Shown here piece after piece: positions 48,098 through 56,402 of a stretch of DNA of 64,000 bases. The notes under the pieces are model-generated. The model saw only the letters and a program-made list of their open reading frames with translations, was not told the origin of the DNA and did not search any database. A program made the translations under genes and the position numbers. Origin of the DNA: Verrucomicrobiaceae bacterium (GTDB taxonomy: Bacteria; Verrucomicrobiota; Verrucomicrobiia; Verrucomicrobiales; Verrucomicrobiaceae). Every line of letters begins with the position of its first letter. Positions within the stretch are counted from its first letter, which is position 1. Location of the stretch: positions 186,001 to 250,000 of the forward strand of contig JADJPW010000007.1 of the NCBI GenBank assembly GCA_016713035.1, in the 5' to 3' direction.

Positions 48098-49679
48098 TAC
48101 TTCGGCTGCGTGATCATGGGGAAGGTGTCACTGCGGAAGGGAGTCACCGGCAGGCCCTCTTTGCTGAAGAGATTGCACACAGGATTATCACTCCAGGCGT
48201 AGCGCACGGCGATGGGTTTTGCCACGCCAGCAGCGCTGACTTCGATCTTGTCGGTGCCGACGAGCTTGCCCGTGGCCCAGACCCAATTTTTTATCCTCGC
48301 CGCAGATAGCGAGGCCTTTGATCAAAGCAGCGTCGTCAAAGGAGTAGAGGCTGCTGCCAAAGGTATCCAGCGTGACGATGGCCTTATTCCCGACGATCTC
48401 GATGCTCTTGTACTCAGGGCTGCGGAAGGGGATCTTCATGCCTTAGTCCTTGGCCAGTGCGAGGCGCACCAGGCGGTCTGCCACATCGCGCTTGTTGCGC
48501 GGGTGGATGTCGCGGCCTTCGCCGATGTCGATGATGACGGCCTGGCCGCCGTTTTTGATGGCATTTTGGGTCTTGGTCTGGCTCTCACGCAGCTCTGCCC
48601 AGTCGCTGTCGCCAGGCAGTGGCTTCTCGGGTTTGAAATCGGCCAACTGCACCCAGTAGAAGGGGAAATCACCCTGCTGCCACTCATTGCGCCAATGCTG
48701 GATCATGAGCGGGAAGAGGTAGCCGTACTCAAAGGCACGGGAGGCATTGTCAAAGGCACGGGAGGCATTGCTCTCGCCCTGATACCAGATGGCCCCCTTG
48801 ATGCCGTAGCCGATGGTGGGACGCAAAACGCCGTTGTAGATGTTTGCAGGGCGATTGTTGCCAGAGCCGCTGCTGCGGGCTCTGTGGAGCACGCTCGTTG
48901 AAGGGCTTTTTGGCGGCTTTGGCCTCCTCGGAGCGCTTTTTCCATCCTGCGAGTGCGGTTTCGTATTTCTGCTTCGCAGCATCACTCGTGAGGTCTTTTT
49001 CACGGCTAGCCCAGCCATCGAGCAGGGTTTTGAAGCGTCCATCCTTCTCCAGCACATCGCGGCGCACCCAGGCCTCCGCTGCACTGCCGCCCCAGGCATT
49101 GTCGATGAGCCCCACGGGCACATCCAGCGCCTGATGCAGCGTACGGCCAAAGAGAAAGCCCACACCGCTGAACTCGCCTACATTCGCAGGTGAGCACTCT
49201 GCCCACTCACCCTTGAAGTCATCCTGCGGCTCCTGCGTGCCGACCTGCGGCACGGAAATGAGGCGGATCTGCGGAAATTTCGCCGTCGCGATCTCCAAAT
49301 CTCCATCATAGCTCTGCGCCACGGTCCACTGCATGTTCGACTGGCCGGAGCAGATCCACACCTCACCGACGAGGATGTTTTTGAGCTCGACCTTATTCGT
49401 GCCGGCGATGCTCATGGTGGCGGGCTTTGCACTGGCAGGCACGGGATCGAGCTTCACGGTCCATTTCCCTTGGCATCGGCCACCGCCGACTTCGTCTGGC
49501 CACCAAAATTCACCGTGACCTTCATCACCCGGCGTGTCCCAGCCCCAGATAGGATTCGCGTTCTTTTGCTGGAGCACCATGTGATCGCCGATGATGGCGG
49601 GCAGCTTGATTTCAGCGTGCGCAGCCGTGGTGAGCAGCGCGAGGAGGAGTGAGCAGAGCGAGAGTCTAGGCGAGTGCAT
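48098..49679 (-). pseudogene. Secreted sialate O-acetylesterase-like protein, frameshifted
   Basis: A signal peptide (LCSLLLALLTTAAHA) leads to EIKLPAIIGDHMVLQQ and the SGNH nucleophile motif ICSGQSNMQW, with NAWGGSAAEAW and AIWYQGESNA as further blocks. Frame changes near 48880, 48430 and 48290 split the C-terminal beta domain, which ends PMITQPK. It removes O-acetyl groups from sialic acids or other glycans outside the cytoplasm. A 21-bp tandem duplication adds seven residues just after GESNASRAF. Confidence 0.83.
48730..48771. repeat. 21-bp tandem duplication inside the esterase gene
   Basis: Two nearly identical 21-base units at 48730-48750 and 48751-48771 (last base differs). On the minus strand they encode NASRAFD and NASRAFE, so the frame is kept. 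Confidence 0.7.
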
Positions 49680-50025
49680 GTGGTGATTGATTCAGGGTCG
49701 GATCAAACGGGCCACGCCGCGAGGTCTATCAGTCCAACATGGACGGCGTGGAATCCATGCGCCGACTGCATCCAGGGGGGGGGCAAATCCTTTCCGAAAG
49801 CCGAATATGCGTGGAAACAAAATTCGTCATTGGCCTCGCGCATCTGTGAGCACTCGGTCATTTCATTTTATCTCTCAACTGCGCCGCTGCCAGCGCCGAA
49901 CATACACTCCAAAGCGAGCTGCACCCCTTATCACCTTGCAACAAACCGGGTTCCCAAATCTGGCACTACCCGCGAAGACGAGAGTGCTGACGGCTTTGCA
50001 GTGGTTGTTGGAGTGAATTACCAAC
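49680..50025. other. Intergenic stretch with no convincing gene
   Basis: This 346-bp gap follows the divergent start of the esterase gene. It contains a 9-G run at 49775-49783 and a moderately AT-richer segment from 49800. Short open frames exist on both strands but none has a sensible start, composition or recognisable motif. I see no hairpin strong enough to call a terminator. It may hold the promoter of the esterase gene. Confidence 0.5.
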
Positions 50026-50781
50026 TTAGGTCGTCGCATCCTGAATAGTGAAAAACAGCCTCGTGGAGTAAACTGCTCCACTTGTGGCCAAGGGCAAGTT
50101 AGCCGCCAGACTCTGTAGAGGCTCAGAAATCTCGTTATCGATCAAAACCTCGATGGTGGGAGCCTGTGACGGCACATGGGAGTAAAAGTATCTCACCCAA
50201 TGAAGACCTCGCGTGAGTGAAAAGGACTCCAGATGCTTTTGCAGTCCCTCAAAAATGGGTGCCCACTGATCGGTTGGAAAATCTCCCCGGTATCGAAGCC
50301 ATCCGAGCGTGATCTGTCGATTTTGTCCTCCAATACTCCAAACCTCTCGATCTACATGCTCACATGGGCGGCCAAGGAGTGTCACAAACAACGCATGAAA
50401 GCTGCAATCTTGGAAACTTTTGCAGGCATCTTGCAGAGCAGATGTGAAATCAGGACCAATCCCGGCAAACGATTCGATTATGTGCTGTCCTTGTATTGTA
50501 ACAGTCACAAAGTCAGCCTGCAGGATCAAATTTTGCGGATGCCTTAGGTGATCGAAATGTGCGGCTCTGGTAAACAAGCGCCCACCATCGACGCATATCC
50601 AGTTTCCCACCCGGACTGCTGAGGCACCATGCTCACGATACATCCCAAGGAGGAAGTTCATCAAACGATCATCTGGTACTGGATAGTCGAAGTCAGGAGG
50701 CGGGGTAACCTGAGGAAGCCGGTGCTTCCCCTGAATGAGATATTCCCAAACAAATCTTAGATTGGAGCAGAGGGACGGCAT
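50026..50781 (-). CDS. DUF6348-like protein of unknown function
   Basis: I prefer the Met at 50781 (MPSLCSNLRFVWEYL); an in-frame ATG 33 bp upstream overlaps the neighbouring toxin gene. The roughly 250-residue cytosolic protein has the run NWICVDGGRLFTRAAHFDHL, VTVTIQGQHIIESFAGIG, DACKSFQDCSFHALF and LHWVRYFYSHVP, which I associate with the DUF6348 family. No function is known; such genes are often found in accessory or polymorphic-toxin-immunity settings, and this one sits beside toxin-antitoxin genes. Confidence 0.6.
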   Translation of the reverse strand: MPSLCSNLRFVWEYLIQGKHRLPQVTPPPDFDYPVPDDRLMNFLLGMYREHGASAVRVGNWICVDGGRLFTRAAHFDHLRHPQNLILQADFVTVTIQGQHIIESFAGIGPDFTSALQDACKSFQDCSFHALFVTLLGRPCEHVDREVWSIGGQNRQITLGWLRYRGDFPTDQWAPIFEGLQKHLESFSLTRGLHWVRYFYSHVPSQAPTIEVLIDNEISEPLQSLAANLPLATSGAVYSTRLFFTIQDATT

Positions 50782-50791
50782 GGCGGCAGCT

Positions 50792-51190
50792 TCACGGCAG
50801 GATCGAATACCCAATGACCTGCACGCCTGGGAAGCGGGTGAAATGCCGGGTGTTCTGCGTGAGCACGGGCAAACCGTTTTCCAAGGCGGCAGCAGCGATC
50901 CAGGTGTCGGCAGAGCCGATGGTTTCGCCTAAAAGCGCCAGATCAGCTTCGATCCGCGCTGCTCGCCAGACCTGAGCCTCGGTGATGGGCAAGGTGCCGA
51001 AAGGGGCAAGGAACCTTCGCAATGCAGCATCCATCACGCCTTTTCGATAGGCACCACGAGCAAACTCGAAAAGCACCTGCCAGGGCATCACCGGTTCTGT
51101 CAGATGAGAGCGAAGCTGTAGCAAACGGTGCGGCTCACGGCGCAGCCGCCACATGTCGATGAGCACGGTGCTGTCAGCAATCAATCGCAT
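50792..51190 (-). CDS. VapC toxin (PIN domain)
   Basis: The 132-residue PIN-domain RNase has LIADSTVLIDMWR at the N-terminus (first two Asp ligands), the Glu in PWQVLFEFARG, and the Asp in IGSADTWIAAAAL. The C-terminus has LTQNTRHFTRFPGVQVIGY, typical of VapC. The start overlaps the antitoxin stop as TGATG. The gene is intact while its antitoxin partner shows a frameshift as read. Confidence 0.88.
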   Translation of the reverse strand: MRLIADSTVLIDMWRLRREPHRLLQLRSHLTEPVMPWQVLFEFARGAYRKGVMDAALRRFLAPFGTLPITEAQVWRAARIEADLALLGETIGSADTWIAAAALENGLPVLTQNTRHFTRFPGVQVIGYSILP

Positions 51191-51446
51191 CAGTTCCAGG
51201 CGGCGGAGAGTGGGCGATTCATTTCCTTCCCAAACTGCACGAAATCCTCATCGCTAAGGTCAGGCAACTCGGCAGCAGCTGCGAGAGCGGCATCAAAGTC
51301 AAAAGGAGTCTGCGCCACTTCGGTGCGTGCGGAGCGCTGAGAGAGAACTTGCAGTCCTTTTTCACCAGTGCCGACCAGTCATGAATGTTCGTTGCCTGCT
51401 CCGCTTCGTGGAGCAGGGCTTCGTCGATGGTCAAGGTAACGCTCAT
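51190..51446 (-). pseudogene. VapB-type antitoxin, frameshifted
   Basis: The start MSVTLTIDEALLHEAEQATN is followed by a lost base near 51353 (AAAAAGGAC context). Restoring one G gives a coherent tail SQRSARTEVAQTPFDFDAAL and ...MNRPLSAAWN, with TGA overlapping the toxin ATG. The corrected length is about 85 residues. An intact toxin with a broken antitoxin would be harmful, so the lesion is probably a sequence error or the toxin is inactive. Confidence 0.72.
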
Positions 51447-51680
51447 GGGGCGATTTTAGTGGCCCAGAGCCATTCAGGCAAGTGGACAGTCATTGGTACT
51501 CGTCAGGCGATTTGGCTTCGGCTTTAGCCGAAGACGGACGTCGCACTTTAGCCGATGCCGCCGCTGTAAGACGAGCGTGGCATAGGTTCGGCAGTAGTAG
51601 TTCTAGTGAAGTGAAAGGATCAGGATCAAGCCAAAATCTCGCTCGTTGACCTTGGGGGTGGTGGTGAATACAATCACCTC

Positions 51681-51911
51681 ATGAACACAACTTACGAATC
51701 CGTGATGTCCTCCGCGATGGAGCTTGCTCCGCAGGACCGTTGCCGGGTAGCATCTAGCCTGTGGGAGTCCACCCGCTCGCGTGTGGTGGAGGTCGATGAT
51801 GAACTGGAGTCCATGCTCGATCAGCGTGAGGACGAGTTGGAGAAGAACCCATCCCTCGAAATCAGCCACGAGGCGTTTCTCGGTCACTTTTCAAATCGCC
51901 GTCGGTCGTGA
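51681..51911 (+). CDS. Antitoxin of a RelBE/ParDE-type module
   Basis: The 76-residue product (MNTTYESVMSSAMELAPQDR, ending in a basic FSNRRRS) belongs to the small 'addiction module component' antitoxins with a Glu-rich helical C-terminal half. It overlaps the downstream toxin by 4 bp (51908-51911). The upstream 230 bp (51447-51680) has a short degenerate repeat around CTTTAGCCGA but no gene. Confidence 0.82.
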   Translation: MNTTYESVMSSAMELAPQDRCRVASSLWESTRSRVVEVDDELESMLDQREDELEKNPSLEISHEAFLGHFSNRRRS

Positions 51912-52198
51912 AGCTGACGTATCACATCGCCGTTCAACGCGAAGTGGATGATGCTTGTGCTTGGTATGATGAGCGCAAGGACCGCCTGGGTGATGAATAC
52001 TTTCAGGAGGTCGAACGTGTCCTGGCACAGATCGCAGATAATCCACAAGCCTTCCCGCAGGCATCACAGGGACGCCGCAAGGCTCATTTGAAGCGCTTTC
52101 CATACACGATCCTCTACCGCATCCACTCCGACCGTGTCCGTGTTTTGTCCGTCCGACATGACAAACGGCATCCGAACTATGGAGCCGGGAGGAAGTGA
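51908..52198 (+). CDS. RelE/ParE-family toxin
   Basis: This 96-residue protein opens MKLTYHIAVQREVDDACAWY, then RLGDEYFQEVERVLAQIADNP and the basic core HLKRFPYTILYRI, ending VLSVRHDKRHPNY. This is the compact RelE/ParE fold with the typical C-terminal Arg/His residues. It would act as a ribosome-dependent RNase or a gyrase poison; sequence alone does not say which. It is coupled to the preceding antitoxin. Confidence 0.86.
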   Translation: MKLTYHIAVQREVDDACAWYDERKDRLGDEYFQEVERVLAQIADNPQAFPQASQGRRKAHLKRFPYTILYRIHSDRVRVLSVRHDKRHPNYGAGRK

Positions 52199-52201
52199 AC
52201 T

Positions 52202-52816
52202 TTAATCCGTGAGTTTAGGAATGAATAGGCCCTTTGAAACGCCCCACGCAGTCAGTCGTTCGGAAAGCCCGTCTGGATCATCCCAAAACTGTTTATCGAG
52301 TCGATCAAGCTCCTCAGCCCAGCTTGCGGGCGGATCGGTGGGCTCTTTCCGCCACCAAGGCAGGACATCGAATCTCTCATCTCGATCTTTGGGAGGTTCA
52401 GTCATTCCTGGAAACAAAAGCTCACACGACCTCGCGAGAATGCGGCGACTGTGCCAAGCGTCCAGCTCTTCGAGAGCGGAAAGCGTCTCGGCATACCGAT
52501 CACCGGAGCTATTGGAGTAAAACTGATGCAGGCCACCATTGTGAACTTCTCCGTTCACCACGCATGTGAGGTAATAAACTCGCTCAACTTCGGAAAGACC
52601 TTCGTAGCCTTCGGGTGTCTTGTAGATTCGATGGATTAGCGCCGACCAGTAATCTCTTTCGGGGTTTGTTTTGCGCTGCTCTTCATAGTATTTCTTCGAA
52701 CGCTCAAGATTCTGTCGGATACCCTGTTTGCACGCCATACAGACACCACCTGTCGCAGCCGCCGTGGAAGGCAAAATGGTAGCACCACACTCTTTGCAAG
52801 GAACTCGTTCGGACAT
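52202..52816 (-). CDS. DUF4375 (DMP19-like) protein with N-terminal zinc ribbon
   Basis: Residues 7-29 form a likely zinc site (Cys7, Cys10, Cys26, Cys29: CKECG...CMAC). The rest matches DUF4375, with ERVYYLTCVVNGEVHNGGLH and QFYSNSSGDRYAETLSALEE. The 204-residue protein has no signal peptide. DUF4375/DMP19-like proteins have been described as DNA-mimic or immunity-like, but the function here is unknown. It is convergent with the RelE-type toxin gene, 4 bp apart. Confidence 0.75.
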   Translation of the reverse strand: MSERVPCKECGATILPSTAAATGGVCMACKQGIRQNLERSKKYYEEQRKTNPERDYWSALIHRIYKTPEGYEGLSEVERVYYLTCVVNGEVHNGGLHQFYSNSSGDRYAETLSALEELDAWHSRRILARSCELLFPGMTEPPKDRDERFDVLPWWRKEPTDPPASWAEELDRLDKQFWDDPDGLSERLTAWGVSKGLFIPKLTD

Positions 52817-52901
52817 GCTTCAATGATTTTGATTGTCGCTACGATGTCGACAGAAATGTGATCAAAACCCGAATCTGGAGATTCGGGCTACGTTTGGTGA
52901 C

Positions 52902-55412
52902 TCACCTCGACCGGAACATCTCGCTCATCAAGCACTCGACCATGAGCGTCTTCAGCCCGAGGCCCTGCTTCTTCACTTTGTCGTGAAGTTGATCGAGAGG
53001 GATGTCGTCGTTGAGCTCCATGGTGCGGCCGGTGGTGTAGGTGAGGAGCTGGCGGACGAGGTGGCGGGTGAAGAGATCACTGCGGGTGTCGCGGATGACC
53101 TTCTTGAAGCCGGTGAAGTCGGCGTAGGTCTCGCCGGAGGGGAATTCGCCGGTGGTGTCGATGTCGGCGGGTTTGGCCTTCTTGCTGGCGGCGGGGTATT
53201 TTTTGCGCCAGCGGCCGACGGGGTCGTAGGCTTCGAGGCTGAAGCCGAGCGGGTCGATCTTGCGATGGCACTCGGCGCAGGCGGCGTCGGCGCGATGCTT
53301 GGCAAGGCGGTCGCGGATGGTGGTGGCGCCGCTGACATCGGGATCAATGGCGGGAACGACATCCGGCGGCGGTGGCGGCGGGACGCCGAGGAAATTCTCC
53401 GTGACCCACACGCCGCGCGTGACGGGCGAGGTCTCGACGCCGTTGGCACTCACGGTGAGCACCGCGGCCATGCCGAGCAGGCCGCCGCGATGATTGTTGC
53501 CTTTGAGGCTGACTTTTTGGAAGCCATCGGCGAGGCGCAGTTTGTCCTTCTCCGGCAGTTCGTAGAGTTTGGCGAGTTTCTTGTCCACGAAGGTGTGCTC
53601 GCAGTCGATGAACTGCGCGGCGCTGCTGTTGTTCTTGAGCAGATCGCGGAAAAACAGCCGTGCCTCGGCCTTCATCGAGCTAGGCAGGTCCTCGGCGTAG
53701 TAGGAGCGGAAGTTTTCACGCGGCGGCGGCTGCGAGCCTAGGTCGCGGAGATTGAGCCAGCTATCGAGGAAGCCGTTCACGAAGCCGGTGATGCGCTCAT
53801 CGGCGATCATGCGCTCGATTTGCTTTTTCAATTCGGCATCCTGCGTGAGCTTGGCGGACTTTGCGGAGGCGAGCAGCGCGTCATCCGGCGGTGTGGCCCA
53901 GAGGGCAAAGGAGAGGCGCGAGGCGAGGTCGTAGGGCTTCAGGGCCTTCGCCGACTCGTCGGTGATCTCGCTGAGGTAGAGGAAGCTCGGCGAGCACAGG
54001 ATGAGCTTCAGCGCATCGAGCGCGGCCTGGCGTGGCGTGGCTTTTTCCGCGAGGCGTTTGTCATACATAGCCTTGATCGGCTGGCGGTCGGCCTCGGCGA
54101 GCGGGCGACGGTAGGCGCGTTCGGCGAAGGCATTCAATTGATCGAGCGCCTTGGCCTCCTGAAAGCCGTCTTTGCCGAAAACGGCCGCTTCCTCGACGCT
54201 GCCATGATTTTCCGGCACGGGGCCATGGATCACGATCTCGCTGATGCGGATGTGCGGGAGCTTGCCCTCCTTCAAAATGTGCGCACGACCGACGCCTGAG
54301 CTGCCGACATCGCTCTTGAACTCGTCTTTGTAGCGTTTGTTGATCGTGACGACAGAGGCGCGGGATTCATACGGGCCGTTCGGGAAGATGAAGCGCGGTG
54401 TTTGCCCGGCTTCGAGCCACACGCGGAATTTGAGCCGCGTCGGCGTGTTGTCCGGCACGACGGCGGTGGCGAGCACGGGCTCGATGGGCTGCGGATAGTG
54501 AATGTGGCCCGCAGTGACATCGCCGGGCACGACGCCGAGGATGAAGGGCTCGGAGAAGTCGATGCCGAAGATGGCGGGATCGTAGTGCGTGTCGCGATGC
54601 ATCGCGGCGGCCTCGACTTCGAGGTCATAGAGGCCGGCGGCGGGCACGCCTTGCTTGAAGTCCTCGATGTGGCCGTAGCCGCCCTGGCGTGTGTCGCTAT
54701 TTGGCTGCTCGTAGATGTTGAGGTAGCGGTAGTTGAAGGCGCTTTTGTGCGAGCCCTGCAGTTCCTCGTATTGCACGAAGTGGCTGTTGAACTTCCAATC
54801 CTTCGGCGGCGGCGCCGGTTTGCCGAGACGGGCCTCGACGAGGCGATTCGCGGATTGGAAATACTGATCGACGAGGAACCCGGAGGTCACGAGCGACTTG
54901 CCGATCGTGTCCATGTGCTCGGTGGTCTTCTCCTTCGGAAACTGCGCCGTGAGGCCGAGCGTGTCCACGCGACGTCCAAACAGCACCGCGAGCGTGTTTT
55001 CATACTCGCGGCTGGAAAGGCGGCGCATCACGGTGCGGCTGCCGGTGCTCTGAAATTTGCCATGCGCGGCCACCGTGCCATCGCGGAGGGCACGGATCAT
55101 GGCGATGCGCTCCTCGTCATTCGGCTGATCGGCCTTCTTTGGCGGCATTTCCTTCAGCGTGAGCTGGTCGATGATGTCGCGGGCATCAATGAGCTCGTTC
55201 ACCGACTTCAGCGGCAGCGCGAACTTGTCGAAAGCCCGATCGCCCTTCTGCACATCCGCGTCATGGCACTCCAGGCAGTATTTGCCGAGAAACTGCTGCA
55301 CGAGCTTTGGTGTGTCGTCCGCAGCGTGGGACAAAGTGGCCGCAATCGCGAAGCAAAGCAGCCCTCTCGATCCGCGAGAGGAGCGTGGGGCGTTGAATGG
55401 GGATTTCGTCAT
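52902..55412 (-). CDS. Secreted cytochrome-type protein with DUF1587/1592/1588/1585 domains
   Basis: I use the Met at 55412 (MTKSPFNAPRSSRGSRG) as it gives a signal peptide ending in LSHA; an in-frame start 78 bp upstream is less likely. The 836-residue protein begins with a heme-binding-like CLECH. It continues with the planctomycete-type DUF1587, DUF1592 and DUF1588 blocks, and a C-terminal CAECHRKIDPLGFSLEAYD before DUF1585. Such proteins are exported and often paired with DUF1501 genes; their electron-transfer or glycan role is not established. Confidence 0.88.
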   Translation of the reverse strand: MTKSPFNAPRSSRGSRGLLCFAIAATLSHAADDTPKLVQQFLGKYCLECHDADVQKGDRAFDKFALPLKSVNELIDARDIIDQLTLKEMPPKKADQPNDEERIAMIRALRDGTVAAHGKFQSTGSRTVMRRLSSREYENTLAVLFGRRVDTLGLTAQFPKEKTTEHMDTIGKSLVTSGFLVDQYFQSANRLVEARLGKPAPPPKDWKFNSHFVQYEELQGSHKSAFNYRYLNIYEQPNSDTRQGGYGHIEDFKQGVPAAGLYDLEVEAAAMHRDTHYDPAIFGIDFSEPFILGVVPGDVTAGHIHYPQPIEPVLATAVVPDNTPTRLKFRVWLEAGQTPRFIFPNGPYESRASVVTINKRYKDEFKSDVGSSGVGRAHILKEGKLPHIRISEIVIHGPVPENHGSVEEAAVFGKDGFQEAKALDQLNAFAERAYRRPLAEADRQPIKAMYDKRLAEKATPRQAALDALKLILCSPSFLYLSEITDESAKALKPYDLASRLSFALWATPPDDALLASAKSAKLTQDAELKKQIERMIADERITGFVNGFLDSWLNLRDLGSQPPPRENFRSYYAEDLPSSMKAEARLFFRDLLKNNSSAAQFIDCEHTFVDKKLAKLYELPEKDKLRLADGFQKVSLKGNNHRGGLLGMAAVLTVSANGVETSPVTRGVWVTENFLGVPPPPPPDVVPAIDPDVSGATTIRDRLAKHRADAACAECHRKIDPLGFSLEAYDPVGRWRKKYPAASKKAKPADIDTTGEFPSGETYADFTGFKKVIRDTRSDLFTRHLVRQLLTYTTGRTMELNDDIPLDQLHDKVKKQGLGLKTLMVECLMSEMFRSR

Positions 55413-55560
55413 CGAACAGGAAAAACGTGAGGTGTTGGCAAGAAAGTTAAGCTCATTTTGCGGAGTCAGATGGCTACTTTGCTGGCGCAAAAACGATTGG
55501 GCAAATCATGCATCCAATAAACTTCTCATTGTCAGCAGATATGACGTTTATTTATGAACA

Positions 55561-55578
55561 TAGGGGGATATATCCCTA
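55561..55578. promoter_or_regulatory. Palindrome just upstream of the sigma-factor gene
   Basis: TAGGG at 55561 and CCCTA at 55574-55578 flank GGATATAT, forming a short inverted repeat 5 bp before the sigma-factor start. It could be an operator or part of the promoter; there is no further evidence. Confidence 0.3.
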
Positions 55579-55582
55579 ATTC

Positions 55583-56335
55583 ATGCCCCCCCCGACCACG
55601 ACATCCACTCCGGCTGCGGAGCCTCATGCCCAAGTGTTTCCGATGACGCGGTGGTCATTGGTGCGGCGGGCCGGGGCGGTGGATGAGCAGGCGGCGGAGG
55701 TGGCATTGGGGCAGCTTTTGCAGGCTTACTGGCGTCCGCTGTATGTGTATGCGCGGCGTACGGGGCTGAATCAGCAGGATGCGGAGGATGCGGTGCAGAT
55801 GTTTTGCCACTCGCTGGTGAGCCGTGGGTCACTGCGTAGCGCGGATGAGGCAGTGGGACGTCTGCGTTCGTTTTTGCTCGGGGCTTTTCAGAAGCAGCTA
55901 AGCGAGATTCATCGTGATAAGACGCGGCTGAAGCGTGGCGATGGGACGCAGGTGGTATCTCTGGAGGATTCTGAGGCGGCACTGCAAATGCAGCCAGTGG
56001 ATTGCGAGTCGCCAGACCATGCCTTTGATCGGCGCTGGGCTTACAGTTTGTTGGAGCTGGTGCTTTAGCGACTGCGGGCGGAGTATGTGGCGCGGGGGAG
56101 CGAGAGATTGTTTGATCGGCTGGAGCCTGCTCTCGCCTGGAATGGAATGGAACAAAGCCATGCCGAGATCGCTCAAAGCCTCGCGATGACACCCGATGCG
56201 GTAGCGCAGTCAGTAAAGCGGATGCGCTCTCGCTACCGGAAGCTGCTGGAGCTCGAAATCGCCGAGACAGTGGATGGGCCCGAGGCTGTGGCAGAGGAGC
56301 GAGCCTACCTGATTCGTATCTTGAGTGGTACGTGA
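55583..56335 (+). pseudogene. ECF-type RNA polymerase sigma factor, in-frame TAG
   Basis: Region 2 is visible in LQAYWRPLYVYARRTGLNQQ and DAEDAVQMFCHSLVSRGSL; region 4 in HAEIAQSLAMTPDAVAQSVK with RMRSRYRKLL, both in one frame. TAG at codon 162 (56066-56068) separates them at ELVL-RLRAEYVARGS. A single substitution, for example Glu or Gln to stop, would explain it. The group is the Planctomycetes/Verrucomicrobia ECF class that is normally encoded beside a serine/threonine kinase, as here. Confidence 0.83.
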
Positions 56336-56402
56336 TCGAATTTTCAGCGTCAGTTTTCGCTGGTGACGGCAAAGCACACACCGATCCCCTGCCCTACCGC
56401 CA

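Noticed and set aside
49674..50048. 124-codon plus-strand open frame in the gap after the esterase gene
   Set aside because: Mixed composition, no motif, and it passes through the G9 run; no support as a gene.
49680..52900. Chromosomal integron cassette array
   Set aside because: The small genes face both directions and I could find no attC-like sites or integrase.
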